Shown here piece by piece: positions 5,323 through 7,310 of a DNA stretch of 7,310 nt. A program made the position numbers and the translations under genes. The number at the start of each line of letters is the position of its first letter. Within the stretch, counting starts at the first letter, position 1. Under the pieces are notes generated by a model. The model ran no database searches. It was not told the DNA's origin and was given only the letters and a program-made list of their open reading frames with translations. The stretch comes from JAVJPJ01 sp040217295 (GTDB taxonomy: Bacteria > Pseudomonadota > Alphaproteobacteria > Rhodobacterales > Rhodobacteraceae), in assembly GCA_964460185.1 (NCBI GenBank), contig CAYWTM010000150.1:1-7310 (forward strand), written 5' to 3'.

Positions 5323-5481
5323 CTACCGTTCGGCCACCATCCGCCTGATCTCAGCCGCTTGGATTTTCAGCGGGCCATCGTCATCGACCCACCCCGCAAT
5401 CAGGATCCGCTCACCCTCCCTCAGCGGAATGGCGTTGGGCCCGATGCAGGCGATTACCTTGGAAAGCGCCACGCCCGGCAC
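5323..5481 (-). CDS. Small ORF of unknown function, start uncertain, possibly frameshifted
   Basis: The minus strand holds an open frame of 58 codons between an in-frame TGA (5500-5502) and the TAG at 5323. Third positions are mostly G or C, and the product ends in REGERILIAGWVDDDGPLKI and AAEIRRMVAER, which look like real protein. No ATG opens it. The GTG given here (52 residues) lacks a ribosome site, and another GTG lies three codons later. A strong ribosome site, AAGGTGGAG (5508-5516), stands four bases before a CTG in another frame. Removing one C from the CCC run at 5493-5495 would give MKRLALAVPGVALSKV, the look of a short signal peptide. It may thus be a pseudogene, a sequence error or a gene with an unusual start. 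It would follow the 49-residue gene in the same transcript. I do not recognise the family. Confidence 0.4.
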   Translation of the reverse strand: MPGVALSKVIACIGPNAIPLREGERILIAGWVDDDGPLKIQAAEIRRMVAER

Positions 5482-5530
5482 CGCAAGAGCCAGGGCGCTT
5501 CAGACGACTCCACCTTCATCACCAACCGCT

Positions 5531-5680
5531 TCAATCCAGCGCGACGAGCAGCAGCACCACCGCCGCTACGCCGCCCAGCGCGACCGCCCAACCGGGCAGC
5601 GTCACCGTCACGTCCGATTTCATCCACGCGCGCAGACGGTCTGTCTGCGACATCTCCTTATCTTCGGTCGGTTGTGTCAT
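5531..5680 (-). CDS. 49-residue single-pass membrane protein of unknown function
   Basis: The ATG at 5680 opens a 49-codon frame ending TGA at 5531. The N-terminal half is hydrophilic (MTQPTEDKEMSQTDRLRAWM). The C-terminal part, VTVTLPGWAVALGGVAAVVL running into LLVALD (24-49), is one clear membrane-spanning helix ending at the C-terminus, so the protein is probably tail-anchored. A ribosome site AAGGA (5689-5693) is eight bases upstream, with GAGG closer. Codons prefer G or C at third positions. I take it as a genuine small gene because start, ribosome site, charge pattern and helix all fit, but I cannot name a family. The next small ORF begins about 30-50 bases downstream. Confidence 0.6.
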   Translation of the reverse strand: MTQPTEDKEMSQTDRLRAWMKSDVTVTLPGWAVALGGVAAVVLLLVALD

Positions 5681-5741
5681 GGGCCTCATCCTTGCTGTGT
5701 TATGAACAAAAGATGGTGCTTCTCTGCGCGACGCAAATACT

Positions 5742-5772
5742 ATTGTATTTCAAATTTCGATAGCTTTTTCAA
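5742..5772 (-). promoter_or_regulatory. AT-rich region with a possible promoter for the small membrane-protein gene
   Basis: Upstream of the 49-residue gene the sequence turns AT-rich (about 5730-5785). On the minus strand TTGAAA (5767-5772) and TACAAT (5742-5747) could be -35 and -10 boxes, but the 19-base spacing is longer than ideal. The -10 overlaps an inverted repeat AAATAC/GTATTT (5735-5750). A promoter is expected here because the clpB terminator lies just upstream. Confidence 0.3.
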
Positions 5773-5796
5773 TTTCATCGAGCGCGCCAAAAAAAG

Positions 5797-5822
5797 AACC
5801 CCCGATCGCAAGACCGGGGGTT
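5797..5822 (-). terminator. Terminator of clpB
   Basis: AACCCCCG (5797-5804) and CGGGGGTT (5815-5822) form an 8-bp stem with a 10-base loop. On the minus strand it is followed by CTTTTTTT, a strong U-tract, 23 bases past the clpB stop. T residues also follow on the plus strand (5821-5824), so it could work in both directions. Confidence 0.85.
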
Positions 5823-5844
5823 TTCGCTGTTTCGGGCCGGGGCC

Positions 5845-7310
5845 TCAGTGAACCACGGCATCGTCCGGCTTTGGCCGGTTCGATGCCGCCAGCCGGTCGC
5901 CCACGATCAGGCCATCCGCGCCTACCGTGATGCTGACGGTGGTGCCATCGGCCAGGTCACCCGCAAGGATCATCTCGGCCAGTTCATCTTGCAGCGCCCG
6001 CTGGATCACACGCTTGAGCGGCCGTGCGCCGAATACCGGGTCATAGCCCTCGTCGGCCAGCCATTGCAGCGCGCCGGCATCAAGCTCCAGCTTGATGTTG
6101 CGGCCCGCCAGTCGGCGTTCCAGCCGCTTGAGCTGAATGCTCACGATCCCGGTCATGTCGGCCCGCGTCAGGCGGTCAAAGACGATCATGTCATCCAGCC
6201 GGTTCAGGAACTCGGGCCGGAAATGAGCGCGGACCGCGTCCATCACATCCCGCTTGGCCTGTGACGCATCGGACCCTTCGGGAAGTTGGCTCAGCGCCTG
6301 CGACCCAAGGTTGGACGTCAGCACGATCAGCGTCTGCTTGAAGTCGACGCGCCGCCCCTGGCCATCGGTCAGGATGCCATCGTCCAGCACCTGCAACAGC
6401 ACGTTGAACACCTCGGGATGGGCCTTTTCGACCTCGTCGAACAAGATCACCTGGTAAGGTCTGCGCCGCACCGCCTCGGTCAGGACACCGCCCTCGTCAT
6501 AGCCGACATAACCCGGAGGCGCGCCGATCAGACGCGCAACCGAATGCTTTTCCATGAATTCGCTCATGTCGATGCGAACCATCGCGTTGTCGTCATCGAA
6601 CAGGTATTCGGCCAGCGCCTTGGTCAACTCGGTCTTGCCGACACCGGTCGGCCCCAGGAACAGGAACGACCCCAGCGGGCGCCCTTCGTCCTGCAGGCCC
6701 GCGCGTGCACGCCGCACGGCGCGCGATACCGCACTGACCGCCGCAGACTGACCGATCACACGCTTGCCAAGCTCGTCTTCCATGCGCAGCAGCTTTTCGC
6801 GCTCGCCTTCCAGCATCTTGGCCACCGGAACACCGGTCCAGCGCTCGACCACCTCGGCGATCTGTTCCGGGCGCACGGCCTCTTCGACCATGACATCCTC
6901 GTCCTGCTCTTCGGCCTCGGACAGCTTCTTTTCCAGCTGCGGGATCACGCCGTAGGACAACTCACCGGCCTTCGCCAGATCACCGGCCCGCTTGGCCTGA
7001 TCCAGTTCGGCACGGGCATGATCAAGCTGTTCCTTGATCGACCGGGCCGAATCCAGCTTGTCACGCTCGGATTGCCATTTTGCCGTCATCTCGGCCGATT
7101 GCTGTTGCAGGTCACCCAATTCGCGTTCCAGCTTTTCCAGCCGCGCCTTGGATGCCGCGTCGTCTTCCTTCTTGAGGGCCTCACCCTCGATCTGAAGCTG
7201 CAGGATCTGGCGATCCAGCGCATCCAGTTCTTCGGGTTTGCTATCAACCTCCATCCGCAGACGGCTGGCGGCCTCGTCCATCAGGTCGATGGCCTTGTCG
7301 GGCAGGAACC
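5845..7310 (-). CDS. clpB: ClpB protein disaggregase, C-terminal part (5' end beyond the window)
   Basis: ClpB is the hexameric AAA+ chaperone that, with DnaK, pulls proteins out of aggregates after heat or other stress. The visible 487 residues begin at FLPDKAIDLMDEAASRLRME, the end of the first ATPase module. They continue through the coiled-coil middle domain (about 25-140, rich in Glu, Lys, Leu and Gln), which ClpA and ClpC lack or have shortened. The second ATPase domain follows: Walker A GPTGVGKT (219-226), pore loop GYVGYDEGG (266-274), Walker B VILFDE (287-292), sensor-1 LTSN (330-333), arginine-finger region FRPEFLNR (363-370) and sensor-2 GARPLKR (427-433). The C-terminus is a short family-variable tail. 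About the first 380 residues, with the N-domain and first Walker motifs, lie to the right of the window, as does the heat-shock promoter. No defect is visible. Confidence 0.96.
   Translation of the reverse strand, partial: FLPDKAIDLMDEAASRLRMEVDSKPEELDALDRQILQLQIEGEALKKEDDAASKARLEKLERELGDLQQQSAEMTAKWQSERDKLDSARSIKEQLDHARAELDQAKRAGDLAKAGELSYGVIPQLEKKLSEAEEQDEDVMVEEAVRPEQIAEVVERWTGVPVAKMLEGEREKLLRMEDELGKRVIGQSAAVSAVSRAVRRARAGLQDEGRPLGSFLFLGPTGVGKTELTKALAEYLFDDDNAMVRIDMSEFMEKHSVARLIGAPPGYVGYDEGGVLTEAVRRRPYQVILFDEVEKAHPEVFNVLLQVLDDGILTDGQGRRVDFKQTLIVLTSNLGSQALSQLPEGSDASQAKRDVMDAVRAHFRPEFLNRLDDMIVFDRLTRADMTGIVSIQLKRLERRLAGRNIKLELDAGALQWLADEGYDPVFGARPLKRVIQRALQDELAEMILAGDLADGTTVSITVGADGLIVGDRLAASNRPKPDDAVVH

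Noticed and set aside
5359..5851. Two plus-strand open frames of 134 and 140 codons between the second FAS1 gene and clpB
   Set aside because: They run through terminators and oppose two small minus-strand ORFs with better coding character. Their sequences are Arg/Pro-rich with no ribosome site or motif.
1..7310. Mobile element, CRISPR array, tRNA or defence system
   Set aside because: I found no transposase or integrase, no regularly spaced repeats, no tRNA-like cloverleaf and no toxin-antitoxin or nuclease pair. Gene content and codon use look like ordinary chromosome.

Overview
The window reads as chromosomal DNA of an alphaproteobacterium, most likely a Rhodobacterales (Roseobacter-group) species. 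The grounds are the 16S rRNA 5' end at the left edge, a GC-rich rRNA promoter with an alphaproteobacterial boxA-type leader, strong G/C preference at third codon positions, and protein sequences that look roseobacterial. This rests on recognition, not on a database search.

Layout from left to right. Positions 1-50 are the first bases of a 16S rRNA gene on the minus strand. Positions 51 to about 560 hold its leader RNA (hairpins, boxA), a promoter (455-483) and an AT-rich upstream tract. A terminator at 606-635 separates this from a minus-strand group: a glutamate-synthase-like flavoprotein (2415-3881), then msrP (1345-2259) and msrQ (700-1341). On the plus strand, two single-domain fasciclin (FAS1) genes follow (4134-4613 and 4721-5227), each ending in a terminator. 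The first is preceded by an additional terminator-like hairpin in its leader. Facing them on the minus strand are two very small ORFs (5323-5481 and 5531-5680). Then comes the 3' part of clpB (5845 to the right edge), which ends at a strong terminator.

Functional picture. MsrP/MsrQ is the periplasmic methionine-sulfoxide repair system: MsrQ is the haem membrane protein that feeds electrons to the Tat-exported molybdenum enzyme MsrP. The two FAS1 proteins are also predicted to be exported, one by a Sec-type signal and one by a twin-arginine signal, so much of the window concerns the cell envelope. ClpB is the cytosolic disaggregase. The glutamate-synthase-like protein keeps the FMN/3Fe-4S core but has no glutaminase domain and carries an N-terminal membrane segment, so its substrate is unknown.

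I see no mobile element, CRISPR array, tRNA or defence system. Most genes are ordinary and recognisable. The points worth a second look are small: the leader hairpin before the first FAS1 gene, the Sec/Tat FAS1 pair, the nearly fused msrP-msrQ junction with a TTG start, a 49-residue membrane protein, a possibly frameshifted neighbour, and several inverted or direct repeats in promoter regions.
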